Positions 35,525-46,320 of a stretch of DNA of 64,000 nucleotides are shown here, one piece after another. Position 1 is the stretch's first letter; every line of letters starts with the position of its first letter. Below the pieces are notes generated by a model. It was not told the origin of the DNA, ran no database searches, and saw nothing but the letters and a program-made list of their open reading frames with translations. Both the position numbers and the translations under genes were made by a program. Source of the DNA: Sphagnum compactum (lineage: Eukaryota > Bryophyta > Sphagnopsida > Sphagnales); the NCBI GenBank assembly GCA_965153455.1, contig OZ234497.1:4092001-4156000 (forward strand), written 5' to 3'.

Positions 35525-36300
35525 CTAAATATTGAATTTTAATCACCATCTCAACAATCAAGATTGTTTTCTCAAAAAAAATTACAAAAATTTGTGACTG
35601 AAATTTGGTTGCCTTATGGACTATGGTGGACCTAAGTGTGATCACATCTACCTTGGCCTCAATCAACTAACACTCGAAAATCCCGTCCTAAAATCAATTT
35701 AAAATGGACCAAAATATTATTCTTTTTTTTTTGGTTTCTGAAATGTGGTAACTAAATTTCATGCCATCTCTTGATCATCAAGATGGCAATCAAAATTTTA
35801 TTGCCATCTCTTGTTCATCAAGATGGCAATTGGAATTCTATTGCCACATCTCAACAATCAAGATTTTAAAATTTATCTATTAATTTTTTTAAAGACTATA
35901 TTTTGGTCACCACTCAATTGTGACTGAGGTTTACAACTAGGATGGATTTGGTCCCATAAAAGTCCATAAAATTTATCAAATTTTACTTGCAAAAATTTTC
36001 AAATTTTCAAATTAAAAAATAATTTGATGTCCGAGGCGACTAAAATTCAATTTCCACATATCGATGGTCAAAGTTTTTAGATTTAAAAAAAATTATTAAT
36101 ATTTTATTTTTAGACTAGATTTTGGTCACTGTTGAACTATGATTTGAATGAACCTAGTTCTAGTCCTTATGGACAACTTGGTCCATATGGCAACCAAATT
36201 TTAGTTGCAAAAATTGTTTTTAATTTTCTTTTAAAATAATTCTTGATTGTTGAGATGACAACTAGAATTTAGTCCTCACATCTTGATGATCTAGATTTTT
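35525..36300. repeat. degenerate tandem repeats with small palindromes
   Basis: A unit of about 39 bp, TGCCATCTCTTGATCATCAA then GATGGCAAT and an AATTTTAT-like end, is repeated at 35762 and 35801. More diverged copies occur near 35530, 35845, 36055 and 36240. Each unit contains a near-palindrome around TTGATCATCAA. No open frame persists. Confidence 0.55.
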
Positions 36301-38129
36301 CTTTCTTTTGTGACTGAATTTTCATCGCCATATGGATTAGGACCGAAGTGTAATTAATCATCCATGTCCCCCAAAATGATGTGGCAAACGTATTTTTGTT
36401 ACCATTGGGATAATATTTTTACCTTTGGCAAAAAAATAATACCTACAAATAAATTGGCACATATGTGCATAAATAAAATTCTCAATTATAAAAATCCGGC
36501 ACAAAGAATGTGTAGCAAGCCACATCAACCACAAAATGACTAAAATTATCACACCACAGTAAAAGGCATTGATTGGTACCATGTAAGCATGATTGAGTCC
36601 ATGTGTAAATGACATTGTTTGATTTCACTAAAAATCACCTATTGAATTAAAATTTGATCAACATTTTTTTTGTCCAAATTGCTTTTCATATGAAATATTG
36701 TGTTGGTATTCTTTCAGGCCTATAACCCCTGTCAGTACCTTGGGGTAGGACTAATGATTTTTTTTAATGATAAATTAACACCACTTTGAGAAAGAATATT
36801 TTATCACAAATTCCCTCTTTTTGGGGGGAAAATTTTGCCAAAAATCTCCATAACTACCTTCAATTTGAAAAGGTGCTTAATATATTATACTTTCATATTT
36901 TCAATATCAAGAAAATTGACTAAATATACTTATGGATGATCACCACTTGAGCAAAATAACAAAATTGAAAAAAAAAACCATTGGGTGTGGAACCAAATCA
37001 TAAGGCTAATTACTGCGTTCTTTAATTACAAAAAATTAATTTTTTTTCAAAATTAAGAAAGAGGAACTAAAAGGAAGCATATACTTCCTTACCCATGGGA
37101 ACACGAACACAGTCATAAGTAGCTTACTTTGAACACTTGCTTTGTTGAAATTGTTTTACCTTATCTGATACATCATATTTCAGTTCATTGTGCACAAAAT
37201 TTGAAGTCTTTATATGCTTTGGGCTTTGTGGGCATTCATGTAATTAGATTGGCATCTTGTGTAATTATTTAAATTCCAAATTTGAATTCTATTGTATCAT
37301 GATTTCGATATTATTTTTCAAATTTGCGATATTGAAAATTTGGTGAGTTTTTCCACAACGTTAGCAAATTTCGTCAAATTTACACCAAAGAAAACAAGAA
37401 ATTTCAAATTTTCACAAAAAATCGACAAATTTTTTTAAGAAAACACTGGCCAACTGTTGATGGGCTTGAACTTAATGTTCATATTTCTTCTTTTTTCAAA
37501 TTTGTCCAGATGTGAAAGGTTTCTTTGATTTATTGAGTTTGATGTCTTGAAGTTTGTGAAATTGCACAAGCCATGTTGGCAAATTGTTAAGCATGAATTA
37601 TACAACTTCCAAGAAACCCAATCACCACGGTGTTAGTTCAGATGTCAATTTGGCTATTTTTGAAAAAAAAATTGCCCCTATTTGTTTGTCACCTTCAAGA
37701 TTTATAACAACTTCAGAGATTTCACAATAAAACTTGTTTCTTGCAATTCCAATATTCTTTATCATAATGTCTTTTGTGTGGTATTCATTTAATATTCCTC
37801 AATTGCCATTCAACAATGCTTCTAATTGCTGAAAGCTTATCAAAACACACAACAATATGTCCAACCAAATTTTGATGAAAAGGATCTCTTCAATCCATTT
37901 GAATCTCTTCAAAAGGATACCAATCCTGTGGAGAGCAATTAAATTCCATTGCCAGTGAATGTTAAAATAGGATTTGAAATCAATGAATGAATGAATGAAT
38001 GCCCCACTAGGATGAATAAATCGGAGATTAAATGATTTTGTTGAATGAATGTTTCTTTTGCATGAGTCAGTTTCAGTGAATGAAAGTGACTCCATTGGAT
38101 TAGATACACTCTAAATTGATGGTGATAAC

Positions 38130-38561
38130 CAGTGGTGGATGAGTACCCAATTCAGCGACTTAGAAAATTTGTTTAGTTTTGGTTTCAATAAGTAAGTGCC
38201 AAATAGGAACTGAAGGTAATTCTAAGAAGCACAACAGGGATCAGATTTTCTTTTTAAGAGTAGAAACTAGTTTTATTTATGTGTGGAACCAAAACTGGAA
38301 CTAAGATAGATGTTTTTCCTTTTAAAACAACAGACTAGAACCAAGGATTTACCAAAGGTTAAACTAACAGTTAAACACCAGTTCCAGTCCATCTTAATAA
38401 GAACATGATTAGAATTGCCCAATCTGATTTTCAGAACAAGAAACAAAACTAGATTTTTTTTTTGGAAAATTGGACAGAGAACTGAATTCCCAGTTCGAAT
38501 TATGTGTGGATTAAAGCAAAACCAGAGGTTCTTCCTAGAAGTAAAGAATTGCCCAACACTG
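38130..38561. mobile_element. hAT-type MITE (second copy)
   Basis: The ends CAGTGGTGGATGAGTACCCA and AAGAATTGCCCAACACTG are imperfect inverted repeats. Candidate 8-bp duplications GTGATAAC (38122-38129) and GTAACAAC (38562-38569) match at 6 of 8 positions. The interior repeats AACCAGAACC-type phrases and encodes nothing. The ends match the family at 7341-7730. Confidence 0.5.
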
Positions 38562-40485
38562 GTAACAACCCATAACTTGAATTTGAGCCCTAATTAATTA
38601 ATGTGACCCCACCAAGTGTTGGGCAATTTACCAAATTTACTGAATTTACCCCCAAAAATGTAAACACAACAAGGGGAGAAAGCATTAACTTATTGCACAA
38701 GGACGGTTTTTTCTAACAAGCCATTTAACTTTTGAGTGGTCAGTCATTCATTTTTCAATTATAAGATGGCTTAACTTTTGAAAATGCCTTGCATAGTAGT
38801 CTTAGGGTAGATAGACCGGTGATCAAACATTTAAGAACTCAAAGGAGGTCAAATTCTTACACATTGTTCCTCTGCTTCTGAAGCTCAAAAAACATATGTA
38901 GCCCTCCACCTAGTACTTGCAATGCCTCAAAATTTGTTCAATTCAATAAAAGAATGGAATTTGATAAAGGAATGTTTGGTATAAGGGGGGTTCAGTGTTT
39001 GATGATGGGTGAAATAAAACAAATTGGGATTTCGAGCTTAAAATCTTAGATTGTTTTATCTTTGCCTCTGGAATAGAAAGAAGTTTTGTAAAGCCTTAGT
39101 TAGCACACTCATCAGTTTTTTACTCACTCAAAACAGACTAAGGAAGATATGGGGCTCGATCTAGAGAGAAGTGTAAAGACAATTTTTCCAACACAATTGA
39201 AGAAAACTATCACTCATCCCTCTTCCTGTGTTTTTCGCATTGCTCCTTTACTTGTGATGCTCAAAGAACATTTGTATCCCTTCAGTTTGTGCGTCCAATC
39301 ACATAAAAATCAGTCAATTTGGTTATTCAATGAGGAAAATGTTATCACCATCAACAACCATTATGTTACCTTAGTAATGGACATCGTTTCAGTACTACTC
39401 CGTTCCAAACTGCACATTGAATAAAATGTACACATGACTCTACCCATAGATTCAGTGTCATAGTAAAAAAAATCGGGATCATTGCTGGCCAATTGATTGA
39501 ATTTCTGCAGGTCTTATCTTGCATTTTGTGAGCCTCAATGGGCCACAGCTGAACTTGGGGGCTTTATTGTAGAGCTGATTGCTCAGGTTTTTGAATTTTC
39601 GGAGGTGGATTATTTCACCCTATCAAACCTATGAACAATATTGGGATCATTTCTGGCCAATTGATTTACATATCTGCAAGTCTAATCTTGCATTTTGTGA
39701 GCCTCAATGGGCCACAGCTGAACTTGAGGGCTTTATTGTAGAGCTGACTGCTCCAGGTTTTCAATTTTTGGAGATGGATTATTAAACCTATCAAACCTAT
39801 GAACATCATTGACAGTTTCTAATCATTCAAATCTGTCAAAAACTGGCACAAAACTCTCAACTGACTGATGATTAATCCCAGTGATCAATGCCAAACTGAT
39901 TGATCATGCTAATGACTAGAGGGTTTTAATTTAGGGACAGTGGACCCTAAACCCTACATGAGTTTTAGACCATTCCTGAGGTATATATTCCAAGGCATAG
40001 ATTATTTTCTTCACAATCTCAGTGATGCACCATCTGAAGCTTCATGCTGAATACAGGTTCAGTAGCACATGACAAGGCTCAGGCTTATATTCCACAGGTT
40101 CCAAATTTTATGCAACAACCAAGTGTTCCTGGTATTTCCTACATTAAGTTCAAGGTCAAGTTCTTGCTCCTTGACTTCAAATTTGGTAGCTCTTGACCTT
40201 TTTTTACCCTCATCATCCAGCTGAATCGAGTCTGTTATTGTTGAGGCCTAAAATCATTTCTGAAACATTAGAGTTATGCATAAAGTTAACCTGTCTTCAC
40301 CCTGTCTTTGGGCCTGCTTTCACCCTCTATCCCCTCTTTCAGTGGTATCCACAACGGAAGGAAATAATATTTAATCGCAATATGAAATGCTGAAACTAAG
40401 CATTTAATACACGCTTGCTACTCTCAAACATTTATGCTGAGAACCTTTATGTGTTACTCTCGAACCTTGACAATAATGTTCGATA
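38562..40485. other. intergenic, 3' flank of the hevein-like gene
   Basis: No gene supported apart from the internal duplication at 39473-39808. The 3' flank next to 40486 shows no further chitinase exon. Confidence 0.4.
39473..39808. repeat. 168-bp direct tandem duplication
   Basis: TCGGGATCATTGCTGGCCAA at 39473 and TTGGGATCATTTCTGGCCAA at 39641 begin two copies. They share a GCATTTTGTGAGCCTCAATG block and end near ATCAAACCTATGAACA. Divergence is moderate, about one base in ten. Confidence 0.85.
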
Positions 40486-41016
40486 CTAATTATAGTAGGT
40501 AGGAGCAGTGAAAATGTATGTAGCAGCATTGAAGGCCCTCATTAAAAAGGAAAGACAGGATGAAACGCAGTTTACTACCAAAATTGATTTTTTTCGGAGT
40601 TTCATCCCCCTTGAATGGTAATGGTAATGTTTTTCTTTTGCAGGTTTAGGGTACTCGCCGCCGCCGCTACAGCTGCCACGATGACTTTGACAGCCACTCC
40701 CACAGTAAGTATCAGTACATCCGCAGTACCCATATGAGCCACAACAATCGCCACCAGGACACGGATTACTACTGCTACACTCCCCTGATCCTCCTCCTCC
40801 ACCGCTTGATCCTCGTCCTCCACCGCCACAGCTGCCGCATTGACTCTGACAGCCACTCCCACAGTAAGCATCAGTGCATCCGCAGTAGCCATACTGGCTA
40901 CAACACTCGCCACCAGCACACTGAATGCTACAACTGCATTCCTGAGCCACAGCTAAGGCTACTGCACTGGAGACCACAACAAAAGCCATCGACACAACCT
41001 CAAGGTGCGCCTTCAC
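40486..41016 (-). CDS. secreted hevein-like protein with two chitin-binding domains
   Basis: The ATG at 41016 opens a 176-residue frame. Residues 1-25 are a signal peptide (hydrophobic AFVVVSSAVALAVA, likely cleaved before Glu26). Two Cys-rich hevein-type (CBM18) domains follow at about 27-63 and 80-116, each with the CCSQYGYCG or CCGSYGYCG core and the aromatic-Cys spacing that binds chitin. A Gly/Ser linker (64-79) joins them. The second domain has Arg113 where the first has Cys60, so one disulfide is probably lost. The tail after 121 (KPAKEKHYHYHSRG) is unlike the family and may be intron read-through: a GT lies in GCGAGTACCC near the end of domain 2. No GH19 chitinase domain is visible downstream. 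Such proteins act outside the cell against fungal chitin. The paralogue is at 62727-63155, and 0.8-0.9 kb of upstream DNA is shared. Confidence 0.75.
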   Translation of the reverse strand: MKAHLEVVSMAFVVVSSAVALAVAQECSCSIQCAGGECCSQYGYCGCTDAYCGSGCQSQCGSCGGGGRGSSGGGGGSGECSSSNPCPGGDCCGSYGYCGCTDTYCGSGCQSHRGSCSGGGEYPKPAKEKHYHYHSRGMKLRKKSILVVNCVSSCLSFLMRAFNAATYIFTAPTYYN

Positions 41017-41855
41017 CTTCCCGATATGCCCTTACAACAATTTACTTCAAACCACAACAACAATGACACTGGATGGACAAAAACACGAGCCGATGAAGCC
41101 CGAGAAATTCCGGAGATCCAAAAATTGAACTCCAAATCTAGCCTCAGCGAGCAACAAAATCCGCAATAGCAAAATTCTTGGGCGATCAGAGACGTGAAGA
41201 ATGGGTTGAGAATGAGTGGCCTGTTTCCTATACCGTACCCATCACTAACAACCAGCAGATTTTGTGGAATTTTATTTTCTTTTTCACAACAGAGGTCCCA
41301 CAGATTTTTGTTCAATTTTTTTTTTTTTTTAAATCTAAAGAGGCCCCACACACACACACACACAACAGCCCCATTTTTTGATATTTGAAAATTTTGACAT
41401 TCAAGAATAAATATACAAGGTGCACTACCTTTGGAAACTAGGTGCTGGCTTTTTTTTTGGCAAGAAATTTCGCCAAAATGCAGAAAATCAAAACAAATAT
41501 GACAGAATATATATCACCACACTTGGACTCTGATTTTAGTTTGGTAAACACTTTTTAAACTAGTTTTCTAACTATTTAGACAGGTTCTAAAAACTTGCCT
41601 TTTGGGATGCTAGCCAATGACACAACAAGAAAAGATTGAAAAAAATATCCCTACTGTAAGTACACATTGACAACCTAGTAGTGAACTGAGAGCATGGCAA
41701 GTACTTGCACGTTGCAATCCTAAGGAAATTAGGGTTTCACAAAAGAATATACCTTTGCAACGTGGATTTGGCAACATATAACTTTTGTTAAGTATATTTT
41801 TATTTTATTTTTTAGTAAAAACAGGACTTTACTGAGCACAAAAGAAAAAGAAAAC
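41017..41855. repeat. upstream half of a segmental duplication (partner 63156-64000)
   Basis: The 5' flank of the hevein-like gene matches the flank of its paralogue along its whole visible length. Shared blocks include TTGAACTCCAAATCTAGCCT, TCTTGGGCGATCAGAGAC, CAAGAATAAATATACAAG and GGACTTTACTGAGC. The match continues to the end of the window, so the true limit is not visible. It includes a (CA)n tract at about 41347-41365 that is shorter in the partner. The retained upstream region presumably holds the promoter. Confidence 0.88.
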
Positions 41856-43074
41856 TTGTTAAGTATAATTTTGGTTTTCCTTCTCAGCCTGAGCTGATGG
41901 GCGATTCTGCAGCTGTTTTTTTTTTTGGTCATGTGACCCAGTGATGATTCGATTTTTGAGATTTTTTTTCGGCAGTATTTCCACCTCCAAAATTCAACAC
42001 AAATATTCAGCCAAAAAATTCCTTGCCTTTTTGCAAAATTTGACAACGTTTTCTAGAAAAAAAAATTACAAGAAAAATTTGCAACATATTGACACAGGTT
42101 TTAATTTTGGGCAGTTTTCTACATTTTGAATTCATCATCTTCTTTTTGGGGAGATTTTTTCACCAAATTTCAACCTGAAAATTTCAACAACCAAGAATAA
42201 ATATACAAAATGCACTATTTTCTTACAATACACATTGGTAACCTAGCAATCAAATTGAGAATTCAAGAACAAGGAAATTAGTGTCTCACAAAAGAACATG
42301 TCCTTTTGCAAAATGGATTTGGCAACCTATAATAATTTTAAATTGAAATTTAGATTTCCCTTGTTGGTTAATGGGTGATTCTACAACTTTCATTTTGTCT
42401 AATTGTGTGATTGACCTCAATGATTTTCTTTTGATGAATTTTTGCAAAATTGCAAACTTACAAGACAAAATGTAAAAAAATGATTGTAACAAATTCTATG
42501 ATTTTTTTGGAAAAAAATTTGCTAATTTTTGTAGAATTTTAAAATTTTTAACATGTAATGCTATTGCTCAAAGGGCAAGCTTCCAAATTGAGCAAAATTT
42601 TGTCCTTGGAAGTTTTTTTTAAATTCAAAATTCAAATTCAATTAATCAAGTAACAATTTCATATTTAGGTCCCATATTTGCTAGAAGAGTATGCTAGGCT
42701 CCTATGCCATATGAGTGGTTTCTGTCCTCTGGTGTCACCAGGAAATAACAACACATTGACACAGTTAGAAATGATTCCTGGAATCTCTGGTTCTTTGTGT
42801 TTGATTGACTCTAATTTTCTTCAGGGATGACCAACCTTCACATTGACCCTTATTGTTGTTGGTATTTTGTTTTGTTGGTTGTCCATGGACAATAGATGGT
42901 GCATGATATGTTGAGTTGTTACAGAAAGACTCTGCACACAAGTGCCCTGGAAACCTTCCTGAGAACTTGGAGAGTATCATAAGAGATTTAGAACATATGT
43001 TGGTTCCACAAATCCACACAACAGCAAGGACTCTCCCTTGCAAAGAACCTAACAGAAAAACATAGGAGACATAC
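41856..43074. other. intergenic, with a diverged extra copy of the upstream repeat
   Basis: From about 42190 to 42440 the order CAAGAATAAATATACAAAAT, CTCACAAAAGAACATG, TGGATTTGGCAACCTATAA, TGGGTGATTCTACA repeats the order at 41400-41910 with much divergence, so it is an older tandem copy. No gene is seen. The expected remaining exons of the adenylosuccinate synthetase are absent from 42700-43074. Confidence 0.5.
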
Positions 43075-44425
43075 CACACCAATAATGTCACCAAGGCGTT
43101 TGGGAGAAATGCCAAGGCCTGTGCAGATTCCACCAACTGAAGGATTCGATGATGTCACAAACGGATATGTCCCAAAATCAACATCCGGCATGGTAGCCTG
43201 CCCACCCTCAACGAGGATGCTCTTGCCTACAGTGTATGCATTAGAAACATACTGAACAGTGTCTGTTGCAATGTAGGACTCTAATCTCTTGGCAAACTTC
43301 TTATAGTTCTCCACCTCTGCATCCAAAACTGAGTCATTGTACTCAAAGTCCTTGAATCAGTTAGCAGCATCCTTGAAGAGGATCTCCAACTTGCTCCGGA
43401 ATGTGTCCATATGATGGAGGTCACCAACACGTAAGCCATTACAGATTGCTTTGCTAGCATAGCAGGGACCAATTTCACGCTTTGTGGTCCCAATCATGTC
43501 ACCTTCAAGCTCTGCCTCCGGCAATCCATCCACAGTCTGATGCATATCAAACAGCAAGTGTGCACAGTCTGACACAAAACTTCTGCCTGTGCACAATACA
43601 CCTCGTGCCTCCAAACCATCAATCTCTTTGAAGAAACCTGGGAGATGGACCGCTACTCCATTGCCAACCACACATATAGCTTGCGTATTCAGTATCCCCG
43701 ATGGCACCAAGTGAAGTGCAAACTTCACACCTTCATCATTATAGATTGTGTGGCCAGCGTTTGTGCCTCCCTGACAAAACAGGGATTCCAGTGTCAAAAC
43801 AAAGAAAAGGGATTCTTAAGACCATGCTCCCAGGTACACATTCCATGATGTTCGGACATGTACCTCCCATCGCCTCTTCTGTGCACCAATGCAGAGAAGC
43901 CGCAAAGGTATGAACTAGGTCAATTGCGACTTAGAACAGGTGGAGGAGAACAGAGGCTTAAAGGGAAACCTGGCAGCGAGCAACGATGTCATAACGTTGT
44001 GCTAGGATGTCAAGGAGCTTGCCTTTTCCTTCATCACCGCACTGCGTCCCTAGCACCGCACAAATCTGACTCAACGCCTTGAACGGATCTTCCCTGTCGC
44101 TGCTCCCGTCCTTGTCCTCTTTCTTCACCTTCCCCACCTCCCGCTGCGTCACCTGTGCCTGACTCCTCACCCGGCCGCTCTGCTTCCCACTTCCGACAGC
44201 CGAAGCTCTAGACGTGGAGGAAACCACGAATTCCCGCTACCCTCGGTGGAATTCCGACTGCTTAAGCGCGAGCATGGAAGAAGTCACAAAGCCAGAGGAA
44301 TAGGAACCGCAAGAAGAAGAAGAGGAGGAGGAGGAGGAGGAGTTTCTTGGTGTAAAAGGAGCATGGCAAGAATGGGCGGAGAAGACGAAACTATGGACCT
44401 CCATAGCCACTGCTGCCGTTGCCAT
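43075..44425 (-). pseudogene. ADSS: adenylosuccinate synthetase pseudogene, 5' two exons only
   Basis: The enzyme joins IMP and aspartate with GTP hydrolysis in AMP synthesis; plant forms are plastid-targeted. Exon 1 (44425-43970) has a Ser-rich transit-peptide-like leader, then [11 protein letters not shown], the GTP-binding P-loop in which the invariant Trp is Cys. Exon 2 (43770-43075) continues in phase with [31 protein letters not shown] (family GTTKRGIGPCY) and [20 protein letters not shown], and ends GDIIGV at a GTATGT donor. Breaks: an in-frame TAG at 44237-44239 after the leader and a TGA just before FKDFEYND at about 43355. The final third of the protein, beyond GDIIGV, is missing. 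Intron phases are preserved, so it is a decayed DNA duplicate, not a retrocopy. It is non-functional as read. Confidence 0.88.
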
Positions 44426-44622
44426 ATTGTGAGTGTGCGACGGACGTCTAGTTCACACGCCTGTGGGAGAGAGGAAGTAGTGCGCGCTTTGTCGCAGGCA
44501 ACGAGGAATAAGAACAAGAAGAAAGGGGCAGAAGGAGAGCGCCAACGCTTTCGAGTCTCGACGTCTCGTCGTCTCGCACAAACCCTACATACCAGTGTCT
44601 TTTTTAGGAATTTTTGTTTGTA

Positions 44623-45062
44623 GCCAAATTGGATATCATCCATAGGAAGATGTAGAAAAAGTGGCGATCATCCCTAGGAAGTTTTAGCCAAATCTGGCTA
44701 TAAACCACATATGAATTACAAATCTCTAATCATCCATCTATATTTTTGGCTACACAATAATGCTAACCAAGTTATATGCATCGAACGATTTTTATCCCTT
44801 TTTTCTTCTCATTTCTGGCTACTGAAAACCTCCAAAATCGCTTTTTGTCCGAAATTTTCAATTTTCAATTTCGCTTTTTCACGACATTTCGCCAGTAAAA
44901 AAATCACTGAGTTCCCTCCCTACCAGAATCCTTTTTACGACTTTTCTCGTAGCCAAATTGGCTTCATCCATCCATAGGAAGATGTAGAAAAAGCGGCGAT
45001 CACACATAGGAAGATTTAGCCAAATACGACTATAAACCACATACGAAGTAAACATCTTTAAT
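44623..45062. repeat. two direct copies of a repeat of about 110 bp
   Basis: GTAGCCAAATTGGATATCAT at 44620 and GTAGCCAAATTGGCTTCATC at 44949 start two copies that share ATAGGAAGATGTAGAAAAAG, GGCGATCA, TTAGCCAAAT and ATAAACCACATA. TAGCCAAATxxGGCTA phrases are palindromic. A related fragment is at about 30815-30860. Confidence 0.8.
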
Positions 45063-45237
45063 CCTGAAAACCAAGTGCAGAAATCTGGCGATTTTTACTA
45101 TTTTTTATCACTTCTGGCGATTGACAACTTCCCAAAATCAATTTTTTTTCCGATTTTTTTCATTTCAGTTCGCTCTTTGGCGAAATTTTGCCAATAAAAC
45201 AAAAGGCAGCTACCTACTTCGCAGGCAACGAGACCAA

Positions 45238-45490
45238 TGGATGCGAAAGTGTGACCGCTAGATGAAAACGTGAGAACTCTGGATGTGAAACTGTGAACTG
45301 TGGGTGAGAACGTTTGAACTCTGGGTGACAACGTGTGAACTCTGGATGCGAACGTGTGAAATCTAGATGTGACCGTGTGAATGCTCGATATGAACGTGAA
45401 ACCGCCGTTTGAGAACGTATAAATGTAGGACGTGAACATGAGAACGCTCGACATGACCGTGAGAATGCGGTTTGAGAACGTGTGAACGCA
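45238..45490. repeat. 21-bp degenerate tandem repeat, about 12 copies
   Basis: Units such as GAACGTGTGAACTCTGGATGC repeat every 21 bp with substitutions but almost no indels. Read on the minus strand this is a seven-residue repeat (VHTFSSR-like), and the frame 45589-45098 stays open for 163 codons. No known protein is recognised. Confidence 0.85.
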
Positions 45491-45599
45491 AGAGCTGATT
45501 TTTAGAGTGTAAGTTGTCATCGTGTGGTATTGCCAAATTTTGGTGGCAAAGAAATTAAGAATTATCGTTAATTTCTTTTTCTTTTTCATTTTCTTTTCC

Positions 45600-46235
45600 C
45601 TTGGGTGGTTTTGCAGTTGGTCTCTGTCTTTTTGCCAAACAAACTGAGGACTTTTTTAGGTAGCTACAAAGAAAAGAAAATCTTTTGTTTCAATTTTTCT
45701 TGGGTTTTCGTTTTCTTGCAGTTGGTTATTTTCTTTTATTCCTTATATTCTTGCCAGAAGAAATACGGATTTTAGTTCATATTTTCTTGGGTGGTCTTAG
45801 AGTTGGTCACCGTGTTTTTGCCAAACAAACTCAAGAGATTTTTGGTAGCAAGAAAGAAATAGGGATTTTCACTTTTGCTTGGGTTCCTTTGTTTACACAT
45901 TTTTTAAGTTTTTCCAAAAGAAAAATCAGGACTTTTTGCTAGCAAGAAATAGGGATTTTATTTCATTTTTCCTTGGGTTGTTTCTAGCATTTTTATTTTT
46001 TATTTTGGTGCCAAAGAAAAGCCAGGATTTATGGTAACCGGAAATAGTGATTTTACTCCAATTTTTCATGAGTTTTGCAGTTGGTTTAGGTTTTTCTCTG
46101 GAGTTGGTTACTCTCTTTGTGCTGCATATTTTTTGGCATGGCAAGAAAAACGGGATTTACTGTCACTTTTTCTACGAATTTTTTCATTGTTGGTTATTTT
46201 CTTTTGAACTTCTTTTCTTTCTTTCTTTTAATTAA
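45600..46235. repeat. degenerate array of units of about 110-130 bp interrupted by the LINE
   Basis: Phrases like CTTGGGTGGTTTTGCAGTTGGT, TTTTTGCCAAACAAACT, AGCAAGAAATAGGGATTTT recur five or six times. Related phrases (TTTTGCCAAAGAAAACTCAGG at 51127, GAGTCAGGATTTGCA at 51555) lie on the far side of the LINE, so the LINE probably inserted into this array. Confidence 0.6.
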
Positions 46236-46320
46236 CGTCAATACCCGGACCAGAGAGATCCATTTGACGACAATTACATAGTTGACTTGAGCAAAACACT
46301 CTTGTTGTCTAGGCAAGAAA

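Larger units (their letters stand above)
30773..38129. other. AT-rich intergenic region with hairpins and old repeats
   Basis: No supported gene. Open frames at 31278-31490, 34156-34416, 34754-35008 and 36358-36615 have no recognised motif. Fragments of the dispersed repeat also seen near 9.1 kb lie at about 32705-32780 and 33955-34040. GTGTAAAT-rich palindromic phrases occur at 32787-32960. A short phrase, TTTAGCCAGATTTGGCTATAA, near 30831 is related to repeats at 44.6-45.1 kb. Confidence 0.4.

Noticed and set aside
40486-40486. Class I chitinase (GH19) domain downstream of the hevein-like genes
   Set aside because: Looked for the catalytic-domain motifs in the 3' flanks of both copies and saw none.
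42700-43074. Remaining exons of adenylosuccinate synthetase
   Set aside because: No sequence resembling the expected continuation after GDIIGV is present in the downstream minus-strand flank.
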